Below are positions 1 through 12,355 of a stretch of DNA of 64,000 bases, piece after piece. Numbering within the stretch: the first letter of the stretch is position 1; the number at the start of each line of letters is the position of its first letter. This DNA comes from Inia geoffrensis (taxonomy: Eukaryota > Chordata > Mammalia > Artiodactyla > Iniidae): positions 139,737,886 through 139,801,885 of the forward strand of contig CM070902.1 in assembly GCA_036417435.1 (NCBI GenBank), read 5' to 3'. The notes beneath the pieces are model-generated. The model was given only the letters and a program-made list of their open reading frames with translations, was not told the DNA's origin and did not search any database. Position numbers and translations under genes: made by a program.

Positions 1-1693
1 ATAAGCTTCTTTATGGCTGCTGAGTGTCTATAAGTAATTCTCAGTAAGATACATGCAGAGGAACTCTGAGCTGTTCTGTTTTTGAATTTTGCCCTCAGGA
101 AGCAATAAACAGCAAATTGGTGCCAGGAAGATTCATTTAGGACTTAGCAAAACACCCATTACTCCAGAGCTGTGGTTTTCAAATTGAGCTCCACAGAGGC
201 CCAGATGTTATATCCCAGTACCTCCAGGACTGGGGGTGGGAAGGGAGCAGAGAAACAATAGAGGCTTTCGGCCTCCCATTTCCATCCCTCTCTGAACTAG
301 AAATTCAGCCTTTCTCTCATTTATATATAGGCATAAATTAGTGGTTTTACTGTCCCTTTGAAGGAAGGAAAAGTTTAAAGTACACTAGATTTAATTACCT
401 CTAAGAGTCCCTCCATTTCTGTGGTTCTATTATAACACAACAAAGACTGAGTGGCACATTACAAAAATAAAAATATCAAACCAGCCCAGGAGGCTAACAA
501 AAAGCTAAAAATAGCATCCAAATGAGTGCTTAGCAGTCAGATCACATTTATGTCTGGTATTAAGATCGGGATTCACACAGAGGAGCTTCCAAACGCACTG
601 AGGGCAGCAACTAAACCTCTGTAAATGGAATATAAAACACACGCAAACTCCAGTGGTGATTATCTCAACTTAAACTTGCCCAGTCAAGCAGACACCTTGC
701 TGAAACCAGGGTCTTTTCAGTAACTGCTGTGGCGCTGCTGTGAGAGAGCAAGAAGCCACGTGCTCAGGATTGTCATCAACAAGGCCACCTACTAAGCTGG
801 CTAAACTTATGACACATATTTGCAATCTTCCAGGCAAGGTGCTCATAAAGTACTAGGATCACTGCCGCAGCCCACGACTGGACCACAGCTGGACAGACAG
901 AAGGAAGCATGGGGGGAGAAGTGGGAAAGGGGGTTTGGGCGAGGAGATATCTTCTATTATGCTTTCACTTGTAAGTCACCCACAATTCCAGTGTTTCAAA
1001 ACTATCTTTGAGGGGCAAATGAGGAAATGGAAGCTTCTAAGTGGGGGGCCATCCATTCGTGCCCTGTCGGGGACTGGAAAAATACAGGTTCAGTATTTTT
1101 TTTAAAAAGGTAGTAAGAGGATCTTCGTACACACATCATCTTCCTACTTTCAACAAATCCCCATTGTTCTAGGGATGCGGGGGGCGGGCAGTGGGGGGAA
1201 GGCATCAGGCAGAGGGTGTTCTGTATTCACTATTTCATTTAACAGAAAGTGTTTTCTGAGCTCCTTTGCCAGTGATGAATGACATACAGTCCCAAATCTC
1301 AAGACGCTCACAGAGGCCCTGAAAGACCTACCCTCAGCAAACAATACTGTTAAGTCATACCCACTGGCACAGGGAACTGGGTTAGAATCCAAAGTCAAAC
1401 TCAAGGCAGCAATTACAAATAGTCAAAAACACCCTTGAAAATCCCCTGAAACTCCTCATAAAACACAACACTATGCTGTTTCTCACTAAGTCCAAGATGT
1501 ACAGTTTTTTCCTGACCTTTAAGAAAGACTATTATCTCTTCAGGTCAACACCAGATGACATGTTTGGCTTGGATTCTGTGAGTCATGCAGTTAAACCCAA
1601 ACACTCACACTCTTCGAAGAAATGAAATCTCCCTACCAACTGCAGGCTCATATCTCCCATCTCATGTTCGGTCTAGGACCATGCTCATCATAT
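1..1693. other. Unique sequence, no gene recognised
   Basis: AT-rich single-copy-looking DNA. I see no splice-flanked coding exon, RNA gene or clear transposon. The stretch near 170-335 might be an old DNA-transposon scrap, but I cannot assign it. If the minus-strand gene starting at the CpG island near 42.6 kb is real, this lies in its intron or body. Confidence 0.5.
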
Positions 1694-2041
1694 ATACATA
1701 TATATTTTTCTTTTGGGGGGGTGCTGCGTTGGGTCTTTGTTGCTGTGCGCGGGCTTTCTGTAGTTGTGGCGAGCGGGGGCTACTCTTCGTTGCGGTGCGT
1801 AGGCTTCTCATTGCGGTGGCTTCTCTTGTTGCAGAGCACAGGCTGAGGCACACAGGCTTCAGTAGTTGTGGTGCATGGGCTCAGCAGTTGTGGCTCATGG
1901 GCTCTAGTGCACAGGCTCAGTAGTTGTGGTCCACGGGCTTAGTTGCTCCGAGGCATGTGGGATCTTCCGGGACCAGGGCTCGAACCCGTGTCCCCTGCAT
2001 TGGCAGGCGGATTCTCAACCACTGTGCCACCAGGGAAGCCC
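1694..2041 (-). mobile_element. CHR-type SINE, AATAAA-tail subtype
   Basis: Read on the minus strand it starts with the tRNA-derived head (complement of 'gtgccaccagggaagccc' at the right end). The body has repeated 'cacaactactg' units and ends at the left in a degenerate tail. A 12-bp target duplication, 'tgctcatcatat', flanks it at 1682-1693 and 2042-2053, so both ends are well fixed. Confidence 0.9.
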
Positions 2042-2053
2042 TGCTCATCATAT

Positions 2054-5000
2054 TTCAATTGTCATTTCTTCCCTTTTTTTTCCTTTTGTTCAAGTTTACT
2101 TCCCATGAGTAAACGATGCATATAATATGACACCACTATAATATTACCACCTTAATATTTACCCAAAGACTTGCCCAAAATGCCACCATTTCTTTGAGTC
2201 AACATACCGAGAATACTTCTTTTGAATTCAAACATGTAACAGGGAATGGGTTATATATTAACCCTACACAGAAGAATGAATGTTTTTATTAAATTAGCTC
2301 CAGTTATCTGGGGAGACAAGAGACATGAGAGGATGAACATAAAGTTTGGTAGATGGAAAGAAAATCAGGAAAGATCCAGAATATGAAATGCATTCCCAGC
2401 AAATTGGGCCCCGACAGGGGACAATGTGACGCCATGCTGCACCCCAGGAAGAAGACTGGGGGAGCAGGAGGGGGAGTCTAATGACACAAAGTCAGTCCTG
2501 CCCTCAATACACTACAAAGTAACCCCCATCCCCAAGGTCTGCCAGGTGAGGGATGATGCAAGGAAAAGAGATGGCCATCCCTGCCAGGCTACTCTGATTT
2601 GACTCAACTAGACTGCCCACCCAATGGATTACATGAGTCTCAACTGCCATTGTCTTCCATTCCCTTCAAGGTCACACACACCACTCTGGCTCCAAACACT
2701 TCCCTGGAGACGAACACAGTCCCTACATTTCTGTTCCCACATGGTCATTAAAACGAGTGCCCCACCACACCTCAGACTCTGCTGGGCAGCGTCAACAAAG
2801 TAAGCCTGAACGTTTGCTGGGAAACCTGGCCCTCTCCTACCCCCAGAGGGGCATGTATACATTATTCCAGTCAACAACAATGTTTTCTCAGGAAACAAAG
2901 AACTCTCCTCCTACCTCTTCCTCAACCTCTCCCCACTTCACCTGGGTTTTCTTAGCCGTCTTTCCTCTTTGTCGCTGTAGATTCTGCGGGTGTTGCCCCT
3001 GAGCAGGGCCCATGGTTTCCCCTCCTTCATGTTATTATTTTTAGCTTTTAGGGTGGACATCCCTCTCTCTTTTGACCCCTCCAGATTACAGCTCATCTTC
3101 ATCTGTTCTTCCTCAACCTTCTAATTGTCTAATCCTTAGCCTCCAGTTCCCCGGAAGAATAGGTGGCACGTTTAATTGCAAAAACACATAAAAGAAAACT
3201 ATTTATACTAGTCAACATCACATACATTTAAGCCCCATTCCATTCTTCTGGATGCAAATGCTCCACACCAGCCTTAAACTGTTCATGTGTGCATTTCCCT
3301 CCTTCAGTGAGTTCCTGATCCGCTCAGAACTTTTACAAGACCCTTAGTCCACACTTACCACCGTCTTAAATTCTTCAGCTGATTTTGGAACTGAAAAATT
3401 TTAAGCAGGCAATTAAAAAAGACTAAACCTGTTCTTGATAGGACTAGACTTAACAGTAATGAGATAAAATGACAAGCACATAGCTTGTTGCCAGAGTACC
3501 ATGAACAGTTTAAGAATTAGATTCAAAATAGCTGATAGAATCTGAAAGGCAGAGTGACCTCCAATACATGATATCGTTTGCTTGGTTTGCACTGTGTGCA
3601 AGACACAAAACTCAAAATATTAAGACACCAGTTGAAGAAGAGACCTTCAATTCGAGATTTAGGAAGAGGTGCTGGGGGAGGTCACTAGAGCAGAATACTT
3701 ACTAACTAGATGCAACTATTTCTATCCACAGTGAATATGAAATATATAATGTACCATTTTCCTAAATTTTGTGCTCAGAAACACTTCAAAAATTTTTTCT
3801 GTTTTGCAGAATAAAATGACCATTTCTTTGCTAAAATGCTTACCTCTCACGCAAATATATAAACCTAATAAATTAGGAGAATTTAACATGGGACCTATAG
3901 AAACAACCTAATTTAAAACATTAAAATTGTTTCCACATTTGAAAAACAGTATGTCAGCATTCACATTTTCATAATGTATTCTCTAACATCAAAAAGAAAT
4001 GTCATCTTTCACTAGATATCCACAATTTCAATAAGAAATGTCCTCCCATTGGTGGGGGGGGTAGGGCAGGGGAGAGAACTCTTAAAATATGAAAAACCAT
4101 AAGCATTCAAAACAGCTGACGAGATTCCCTTTGTTTCATTTGTTCCATAAAATTAAGAGCATGTGTCCCGTAATACAGAAAAACGTAAAAAGCTGAATTT
4201 CAAGTGTATACAAAACCCGACTCTAGAAGTAAATAACAGAGATTAATGCAGTATTACCTTGAACAAGCAATTAAAAGGGGCTGAAAAGCAGCAACTAAAC
4301 CCCAAACCATTTGCTCTTCAACCATAGAAAGCTGAAGATAATCTTATTTACTAAACATAAATCACTTGAGATCTGGCCAGATTCGTAAATGATGTTCCAA
4401 ATGGAAACACTGCAGAGCCAGGAGTTGCTTACATAAGTCTTTTCTTCCAACCCTGAAAACAAACTGGACCAGTTTTTCTTGTTGCTTCTAGGAAAGAGAT
4501 CATTTTAAGGCAATCAAGCAATTCAACAGAAGGGCTTCCCTAAGACCTGTTCATGCTCCATTTTTTGCCCCACCCCTGCCCCCCTTCTCTGAACAGTATT
4601 AGGTTTCCTGCCACTGAGTTTACTTCCTTCTCCTTCAGTATCTATTTTAAAAAGTCTTTAGGCTACAGAAAGCATGCTCCATTAATCAGTCTTACCTTCT
4701 CATGTATTTTTGTAGTATATTCACATTGTTCAGGAAAAAAGGTCAAGATGCATCCCTTTAATTTTTCCGTGTGTGTGTGTGTGTGTGTATGTACTTTTAA
4801 AAAAATTTCTCTTTAGGGCTCTGTGAGGTTTATGCAGACAGGCCTTTCACAGAGGCCACTGTGTTTCCCAGGGTTCATGGTCACGGGCAGCCAGGTAGGA
4901 ATAGCTGGGCTCTACTTTTCACTTCCTTGAGTTAAAGGCACTTAGACAGACAGGCTTTGACAGCTACAGTGTGCAATAAGTCAGTGACATGTCTCTTAAA

Positions 5001-5727
5001 ATGTGCTGTGTTAACACACCTTTACTTTTTGGTTGACTCAACAACCAAAGGTTTGTGAGGATACTTTTTTTCCCCTAAATACCACGGGAAATGCCAGTGG
5101 TCCCGATAGAGATCCACTTGGCCCCAGAAAAGCTACTCAACAGCGTGAGTAGAGCTGTTGAGATCGTCAGACAAAAGACAGTGAGAGAAGTCAGTCCCCT
5201 CCACCTGTCGAAAACCTCACTTAGTTTTAAAGTGCATTGTGACAGGAAGCCCTGGATTAAATCTCAAGCCATACGTTTTAGTTCTTTATTCCACAGCTCT
5301 AGCTATTCCCTCATTCACAGTTAGGAAGCCAAAGGTACAAAATATCCAGTAGAGTTTACTCACATCTGCCAAAGCTCGGACCAAGCCTCATGCAGTCAGA
5401 TTTTCCCTTTCTACATGTTGCCCACACACCACACACATCTTCTGCACCTCACAGGAACTAGTACTTTCTTTATCCCCTACCAAGGCCTCACCTCCCTGGG
5501 CACCTGAGGAAGACGTCTAGAGTCTGTCCACACCACAGCACACCTGATCCTGCTGTCTCTTTCTCCTCCAGGGCCAAGGGCACTGCCCGTTCTCCAATGC
5601 CCGGCTGCCTCCTCCAAGGCCTCAGAGCTGGCCACTGCCAACACTGTGAATAGCCCGGCCACTGACTGACAACTTTTTTCCTATCCAATGAATGCAATTC
5701 CAAGTTCTGTGGCCTAAAATCAAAACA
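2054..5727. other. Unique intron-like sequence
   Basis: No gene or confident repeat apart from a GT microsatellite. Composition varies from AT-rich (3.6-4.4 kb) to moderately GC-rich (2.4-3.0 kb and 5.4-5.7 kb). The short frames here have no recognisable domains or splice context. Confidence 0.45.
4769..4790. repeat. (GT)n microsatellite
   Basis: About ten uninterrupted GT units followed by a single 'at' break, in otherwise unique sequence. The length is suitable for a polymorphic marker. Confidence 0.9.
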
Positions 5728-5734
5728 CATCACA

Positions 5735-5925
5735 GAGCTCAAGACCCAGAGGCAGACAAACCTGTCTTGGTTCTCTGCTACTTACTACCTCTGTGACACG
5801 GGTAAAAAGCCTCAGTTTTATCTCTGAGATGAGGATAGTAATAGTATTTACCTTTATTATGAAGACAGGACAAGATAATACATGTACCCAGCAGAGTAAG
5901 CTCTCAAAAAATGTTAGCTATTTTT
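5735..5925 (+). mobile_element. MIR SINE (ancient)
   Basis: The order of features is that of MIR: a 'tgctacttactacctctgtgac' type core, then 'aaaaagcctcagttttatc', then a 'gatgaggatagtaatagta' section and a terminal 'gtaagctctcaaaaaatgtt' tail. It is diverged, as expected for a mammal-wide SINE. Confidence 0.75.
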
Positions 5926-6108
5926 ATTACCATTATACTCTACTCCACTATGCTATTACTACAGCAGTAACTGGCATAAGCAGGCATAAACTGGTCGGAC
6001 TTTCTGTTTGGCCACCACAATGTAGTCTGTGTTTTCTTTTTACGTTAACGCCTTTGGAGAGGTGAGCATCCTCCCACCGGTCACAGTCCCCACACTCCTC
6101 CTTAGAAT

Positions 6109-6557
6109 CTTTTTTTCTTTACTGAAGTCTAGTTGATTTACAATGTTGTGCTAATTTCTGCTGTACAGCAAAGTGACTCAGTTATACACATAAATATATT
6201 CTTAATATTCTCTTCCATTATGGTTTATCCCAGGAGATTGGATATAGTTCCCTGTGTTATACAGTAGGACCTTGTTGTTATCCATCCTAAATGTAACCCC
6301 AAACTCCCAGTCCATCCCTCTCCCTCCCCACCTCCCCCGTGGCAACCACAAGTCTGTTCTCTAAGGCTATGAGTCTGTTTCTGTTTTTGTAGATAGGTTC
6401 ATTTGTGTAATATTTTAGATTCCACATATAAGTGATATCATGTGGTATTTGTCTTTCTATTCCTGACTTATTTCACTTAGGATGATAATCTCTAATTGCA
6501 TCCTTGTTGCTGCAAATGGCATTATTTCATTCTTTTTTTATGGCTGAGTAGTATTCC
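6109..6557 (-). mobile_element. L1 3' UTR fragment, antisense
   Basis: Starts with a T run (reverse of the poly-A tail), then 'agttgatttacaatgttgtg' and the rest of the cetartiodactyl L1 3' UTR in reverse. It ends at the complement of the 'ggaatactactcagccata' block at the end of ORF2. The copy is truncated at its 5' end. A short 'aatct' repeat at each side may be what remains of a target duplication. Confidence 0.85.
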
Positions 6558-7516
6558 TTCAAATCTTACATGCTCATTATATAGCTGCCTGGCCCCTAAG
6601 TTTGTGACACCCTTTCCCCTCAAGCAAAAGGTCTCAGAACTACAAGGAATTTTTTTAATAAAGACATTAGAGGAATAGGACAGCCAGACATTAGCCTAAA
6701 AGCAATGTCTTTTTAAAAACCACAGCAAAGACACACCAATTTCCAAGAAGATTAAGACCTCTCAACCAGTCAAAAGGCACATATGTGACAGGTAGGGTAA
6801 AAAAGGAATAAACTCTACTCTGTAGTATTATAGTCAGTAACAACTTCCAAAACATGGAGAATTTGGGAGGTTCTTATAAAACACAGAATCCCACTGTTAG
6901 CTTTCCAGGTCTGGCACAAAATGGACAGAGCAAATATAATAAGGCCAGATCGGAAAACATACCCGCAAAGCCCGGCTCTTCCCTAAGTGTGAAGGCCACA
7001 CTGCCCAGGCAATTTCTTGTTCCAAATGTTCCTGTCAGCTGTCAGTAGCTTTTCACATATTAAAAAATTAAGTTGTCTGACATTTAGTATTTTTCTTTTC
7101 TTACTAAACCCACGTAATTTTCCGTGACTGATATAACTAATAATTAAGAAACACACACCTTCTTAATAACATACATCATTTCTGAAAAAGAATACCACTA
7201 TAAAAAGGACAAAAAAACTAAACACTATAAGAATACAAAGATATTTACCTATTACAGAGATTTATTACTATCATAAAATTAAACAACCATAATTCTCTTT
7301 ATTAGAAAAATCTACATTTCCTTCTATCATTCCCCAAAGTGTGTCCACTGAAAACATTCTCTTTAAAATAAGGTCATTTGCTTTAAAATACTCTAAAATG
7401 AAATCAAGTGGGCTTTTTTCAAGGTTTACAAAAGAATTTCAAAATAACTATAAAATAAAAGGTAGGCAAGGTCAAAATTATCATTGCAATAACCAACACA
7501 ATGATCTTGTATAAAC
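6558..7516. other. Unique AT-rich sequence
   Basis: No gene, RNA or repeat family recognised. AT-rich intron-like DNA. Confidence 0.45.
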
Positions 7517-8029
7517 CCAACTCATATTTATTCTTTTTTTTAATGAAATGAAAATGTATTAACCAGGAAAGGTAGACATCATAACTGGAAAAAAAAAAAA
7601 AGTTGGTTACAGATCCTATGTACAGGACAACTTCACTTCGATAATACATGCATGCAGACACAAAGACAAAAAGATCTAGAAGGATATACTAGGTAATAAC
7701 AGAGAGATATAGGTATAATGAGGTAAACTCCGGGTAGTGAAAATATGTTTTCTCTTATTTTTGTTTTCCTATAGCTTCTATATGTATATATATGCTTTTG
7801 TAGCAATAAGGTAGTTGTTAAAAATATCACGTTTTTAAGAAAGGCTATAGTGTTTACTTATTCATCAGACCAAAAGGTCAGCTGGATTCCTGAAAAGCTT
7901 GACATGTAAATTCTTTTTTTTTTTTTTAATTTTAAGGGTTTTTTTTAAAAACTTTTTATTTTACATTGTAGTATAGTTGATTAACAATGTTGTGATAATA
8001 TCAGGTGATCCAACTCATATTTATTCTTT
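7517..8029 (-). mobile_element. 5'-truncated L1 with probable 3' transduction
   Basis: A perfect 20-bp direct repeat, 'ccaactcatatttattcttt', stands at 7517-7536 and 8010-8029. Between the copies, reading left to right, are a T run, about 370 bp of non-L1 sequence (7542-7912), a second T run (about 7913-7927), and the reversed last ~80 bp of an L1 ('agtatagttgattaacaatg'). On the minus strand this is an L1 3' end, its own poly-A, extra downstream sequence, then a second poly-A, all within one target duplication. That is the structure of an L1 3' transduction. An AATACA hexamer (complement 7554-7559) lies a suitable distance before the outer tail. Confidence 0.75.
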
Positions 8030-8494
8030 ATGGAATCCGTACACCCTCTGGTGTGAGAATCCAAATAAATATAAAGTCAATTACATAGAAAAAACAGGTC
8101 ATATTCCACAATGTTAACAGTGATTATTTCTAGGTAGTCAGATTATAGGTGATTTATTTTCCTTCTGTGTGGTATTATATGCGTGTTTTCCAAGTCTTTT
8201 GCTCTACAAAAAAGGTTATTACTTTCAGTATCAGAAAATGATGAAAAATGAAAAATGTTATTCATATATTTTAATAATCCTGTACCTAACTACGATTAGA
8301 GGATCAGGGTATATTTTCTAAAGGACCCAGTTCCTGAAGGAGTCGGGAGTCAAAAGTAGCTCTGTCCAAGGTGTGCCTCATTTGCTCTGTCTTCACCTGA
8401 TCTCCTGGGAGGTTTAATGACCAGCTTCTCCTGCCCAGAGTTCCTGAGCGCTGACGCTCTGGCCGCACAGCGCTGACCTCTCGGCCGCCCTGGG

Positions 8495-8655
8495 CATGTT
8501 CTCCAGGGCTCAATGCTTCTACCGTACATCCTGGACTCCTTGCAATGGAAACTGTTTTACGTTTGTTCTATGGACCTCGACAGAGCTTAGCACAGCTCTC
8601 TCAACACACAGCAGGCTCTGGCTATGTATTTGTTAAACATAAATGAAATAACTCA
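8495..8655 (+). mobile_element. L2 3' end fragment
   Basis: The segment 'cagagcttagcacagctctc' followed by 'gcaggctctggctatgtatt' and 'gttaaacataaatgaaataa' matches the L2 3' terminus (…agcacagtgcctggcac…aataaatgtttgttgaatga…) with normal divergence. The upstream limit is uncertain. Confidence 0.55.
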
Positions 8656-10214
8656 TTAACCAATTAATTAACAGTAAAGTAAATCCAGTGCTCTGCTTCT
8701 TGGCCTTTAGAGACAGCGTGCTATTAAGTGTCGTAAGGAAGACTGAGGAGCGGTCCCACTGACCCAGATCAGAACTACTGATGGGAAGGCTTTCAGGAAA
8801 CACCCAAAGCACCAAGGGAAGAAGCTGTTTCTCTCTGAGTCAGCTCTGAACTTCCAAAGTAAGGGGAACAGACCTCGGGGGCGGGGGGCACATCTCAAGA
8901 AAGCAATGCAGTCAACTCCTACTGCTTGTATCTTTCCCATGCAAGGGCATGTGAGGTTAGCTGTGGGCTCCTAATCCAGCTTTACTATTCCAAAGAGAAC
9001 TAAATCAGCTAACAGTGGGAGGCAGGAGTAGCTGATCCCTGCTGGGTCATGACCTGCCGCCTTTAATGACAGCAGTGGATATCTCAGTTTACACAGCCTA
9101 TGAAGCACTGGCAGAGTTTTCAGGGTTCTTAGACAAAGTGCTATTATTACAGTGATGCTGAGGACTGTCGAATAATAGAGGAAACATTACATTCTTTAGC
9201 TTCAATAGCTTTAATTATATTTACTGTGAATTCTCAAGCCAGTGGGTGTACAAACTGTACAGAGAAAAATGTAAGTTGTGTGTGTAAAATTAATTGTACT
9301 GGGTACTGTGATGCCACTGTTAATCCTTAGTGCTTGTGATTATTAAACTGAGCTGCTTCTGAGTCAAATTATCATCTATACAAACTGCCATTTAGAATGG
9401 CAAAGTGCGGGGGAGGGTGGAGACTGGGATTTGATCTCCCAAAGAGGCTGGGTCGCTCTGTCTGTCCCAAACCACAGTAAAGAATGATTTTCGTTTTACC
9501 TCTGGAAGCCAAGAATTGCTGTTGGAGTTAAGCGATGTCCACAAAAGTGGACAAGGAACGAAAAAAATAAACCCACAAAAAACTTTCATTTACACAAACA
9601 AACTTAAGGGATGTATTTATAAATAGTCATAACCTCTTTGAGTATAATCTTTCAGGTGGTTGTAATGCAACATTTACAGTCAAACATGTAACGCTTCCGT
9701 GATTTCAAAAATGCCCCGAGGAAGCCCCTTTGCATCTCTTAGGCTTCCTGTGTTTTACTACAACTTCTGCTTGAGATTTTTTTTAAGCCTAATTTGCCTA
9801 ACTTGCTGTTTTCTTCACAGGACTGTAATTGTTAGGTACACGAGCGTTTTAAACAAACACAGCTGTAAACACAGGAAAATGAAAATTTGCCCTGGGGAGA
9901 AACGTAACAAACTTGCTAGCGTCTTTAGTTCTGCAAAAGAGCTATTTCACAGTCTTTGTCATAAGAAATGCCTGTATTTTGTAACAGCTTGTCCCATATC
10001 ACACAAGCAGACCCAAAGTTATTACAGAAACAAAGTTCCTGGACCAAACCGGAAAAAAAATGGCTGCCAGTCTTTCACACTAATAACTTCAATGCTTTCT
10101 GGTGAGCCGCCAAGGTGTTACACCTGAATCAAGAGTCAGATGAATGCAACATCACAACCCTTTAAGAATCAGCTCTCTTTGACTTAACCCAGTGGTATTT
10201 AAAAAGCCATATTT
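8656..10214. other. Unique sequence with a possible conserved element
   Basis: No transposon recognised. The part around 9170-9390 is homopolymer-poor and has several short AT-rich homeodomain-like words ('ttaattat', 'taattgta', 'ttattaaa'). It looks like a conserved non-coding element, but conservation cannot be judged from one sequence. A 142-codon open frame at 9699-10127 has no recognisable domain and is probably chance. Confidence 0.35.
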
Positions 10215-11230
10215 TATCACCTCCTTCCCACAACAAAAAACAGAAAATAACAAATTTTGATAAGGATGTGGAGAAACCGGAACCCTGTGCACTGCTGATA
10301 GGAATGTAAAATGGTGCGGCTGCTATGGAAAACAATGTGATAGTTCCTCAAAAAATTAAGGGGACTTCCCTGGTGGTGCAGTGGTTAAGAATCTGCCTGC
10401 CAATGCAGAGGACACGGGTTCGAGCCCTGGTCCGGGAAGATCCCACATGCCATGGAGCAACTACACCAGTGCACCACAACTACTGAGTCTACGCTCTAAA
10501 GCCCGCGAGCCACAACTACTGAACCTGCTCACCAAGAGCCCGTGCTTCCACAACGAGAGAAGCCACTGCAATGAGAATCCCGCGCACCACAACGAAGGGT
10601 ACCCCCGCTCACCGCAGCCAGAGAAAGCCCACGTGCAGCAACGAAGACCCAATGCAGCCAAAAATAAATAAATAAATAAATATTTCTTAAAATTAATTCT
10701 TAATTTTTAGAAATACCACGTGATACAGCAATTCGACTTCTAGACATATACCCAAAAGAAAGCAGAATCTCAAAGAGATATTTGTATACCCGTGTTCCTA
10801 ACACCATTATTCACCATAGCCAAAAGGTGAAGGCAACCCAAATGATCATTCAATAAATAAAATGTGATATAAATAAATGTGGTACGCACAATGGAATATT
10901 AGTCATACAAAGGAAATTCTGACACATGCTACCACATGAATGAGTCTTGAGACATTATGCCAAGTGAAATAAGCCTGTCACAAACAAAATAAATATTGTA
11001 TAATTTCACATATATGAGGGACCTACAGTATTCAAATTCATAGAGACAGAAAGCAAAAAGTTGGTTGCCAGGTGCTGGGGAAGGAGGGTGAATAGGGTAC
11101 AGAATTTCAGTTTTGCAAGAAGACAAAAGTTCTAGAGATGGGTGGTAAGGATGATTGCACAACAATGTGAATATACTGAATGCCACTGACCTTTACACTT
11201 AAAAATGGTTACATGGTAAATTTTATGTTA
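10215..11230 (+). mobile_element. Old L1 3' end (ORF2 terminus and 3' UTR)
   Basis: Contains, in order, the old-L1 words 'aaggatgtggagaaaccgg', 'gtgcactgctgataggaatg', 'atacccaaaagaaagcag', 'gtggtacgcacaatggaat' and 'aaaaatggttacatggtaaa'. It is interrupted by a SINE at 10360-10688 and cut by an MLT1 LTR at 11231. The tail resumes at about 11643. Divergence suggests an old L1M subfamily. Confidence 0.8.
10360..10688 (+). mobile_element. CHR-type SINE, AATAAA-tail subtype, inside L1
   Basis: Full-length head ('gggacttccctggtggtgca'), B-box-like 'gggttcgagccctgg', repeated 'cacaactactga' body units and an (AATA)n tail. It sits inside the old L1 just after 'ttcctcaaaaaattaa', and a short 'aaaattaa' recurs after the tail as a degraded target duplication. 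Confidence 0.9.
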
Positions 11231-11642
11231 TGTATTATTATAGTTTGTTAGGGCTATGTCATAACAAAGTTTCATAGACTGGGTGTCTTAAACAACAGAA
11301 ATTTATTTTCTGATAATTCCAGAAGCTAGAGGTGTGAGATCAAGGTGTGAGCAGGATTGGTTTCTTCTGAGAACTTTCTCTTTGGTTATCAATACTGTCT
11401 TCTAGCTGTGCCTCCACATGGTCTCCGTGCTGTAACTGTCTGTGCCTTAATTTCCTCTTCTTATCAGGGCACCAATCGTACTGGATTAGGGCCCATCCTA
11501 AAATGACTTCATTTTAACTTACATCATTAAAGATCCTATCTTCAAATACAGTCACATTCTGGGGTGCTGGAAGTTCGGGTTTCAACATATGAATTTAGCA
11601 GCACATGAATTTAGCAGCAGCGGGAAGCGATTCAGCATGTAA
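11231..11642 (-). mobile_element. MLT1-type MaLR LTR, antisense
   Basis: Reads as the reverse of an MLT1 LTR: 'tgtattattatagtttgtta', 'cataacaaagtttcatagac', 'acaacagaaatttattttct', 'cagtcacattctggggtgct' and 'ttcaacatatgaattt'. It is inserted in the old L1 3' UTR, whose text continues afterwards as 'gtatattttaccacactttt'. It is a solitary LTR with no viral coding sequence. Confidence 0.75.
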
Positions 11643-11690
11643 GGTGTATATTTTACCACACTTTTAAAATAATAACACAATAAAATAAAT
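11643..11690 (+). mobile_element. Tail of the old L1 split by MLT1
   Basis: 'gtgtatattttaccacactt' then A-rich sequence is the expected end of the L1 3' UTR that breaks off at 11230. It shows that the LTR arrived after the L1. Confidence 0.65.
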
Positions 11691-11931
11691 GAGAGTAGGC
11701 AAAGGGAAAAGAACCACCTGAGGGAGGGCCCTGAGGAAGGAAAAGGATGCGATTAGAGGAAATGAAAGAAGGTCCATGAGGCTGCAGCAAAGGGGGCAGT
11801 GATCGCTAGGATTACAAACAGAAGGTAAATGAAAACACAATCCTTGAAAATTCATTCCGAAATTTACAAAAACTCAAAAAAAGTAAACCTTCTTAAAAGA
11901 ATAGTCACAACAAAGAATAAGCAACTTATGT

Positions 11932-12168
11932 AAAAGAGGTATTGGGCTTCCCTGGCGGCACAGTGGTTGACAGTCCGCCTGCCGATGCAGGGGACACGGG
12001 TTCGTGCCCCGGTCCGGGAGGATCCTACATGCCGCGGAGCGGCTGGGCCCGTGAGCCATGGCTGCTGAGCCTGCGCGTCCGGAGCCTGTGCTCCGCAACG
12101 GGAGAGGCCACAACAGTGAGAGGCCCACGTACCGCAAAAAAAAAAAAAAAAAAGAAAAAGAGGTATTG
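11932..12168 (+). mobile_element. CHR-type SINE, poly-A subtype, young
   Basis: Complete element (about 11945-12155): head 'gggcttccctggcggcacag', 'gggttcgtgccccggtccgg', body 'ggagcggctgggcccgtgag', end 'gtaccgc' and an A18 tail. A 13-bp target duplication, 'aaaagaggtattg', lies at 11932-11944 and 12156-12168. The good body match and intact duplication suggest a recent insertion. Confidence 0.93.
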
Positions 12169-12289
12169 CTATTTACCTCTGAAAGACTTCTCTGCACTGA
12201 AAAATATACACTACTTCAGTGTCATCTTTGCACTTCGTTACAGCCCTAAATGTTCCAAAAAGTTTTTTTTTCAGCCTTGGGTTTTTTAA

Positions 12290-12355
12290 ACAATATTATT
12301 GTAGTGAAATATACATAACATAAAATTTACCATTTTAACCATTTCTACAGTTTTT
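12290..12355 (-). mobile_element. Old L1-type fragment, antisense
   Basis: 'gaaatatacataacataaaa' followed by 'tttaccattttaaccatttc' is a common block of old L1 3' sequence in reverse. Only about 65 bp is recognisable. Confidence 0.5.

Noticed and set aside
170..335. Possible hAT/MER5-type DNA transposon fragment
   Set aside because: Only a vague resemblance to the 'gtggttctcaaa' start. The rest does not follow the family order.
9699..10127. 142-codon plus-strand frame in unique sequence
   Set aside because: No domain, no splice sites, no promoter features. Length is plausible by chance in 64 kb.
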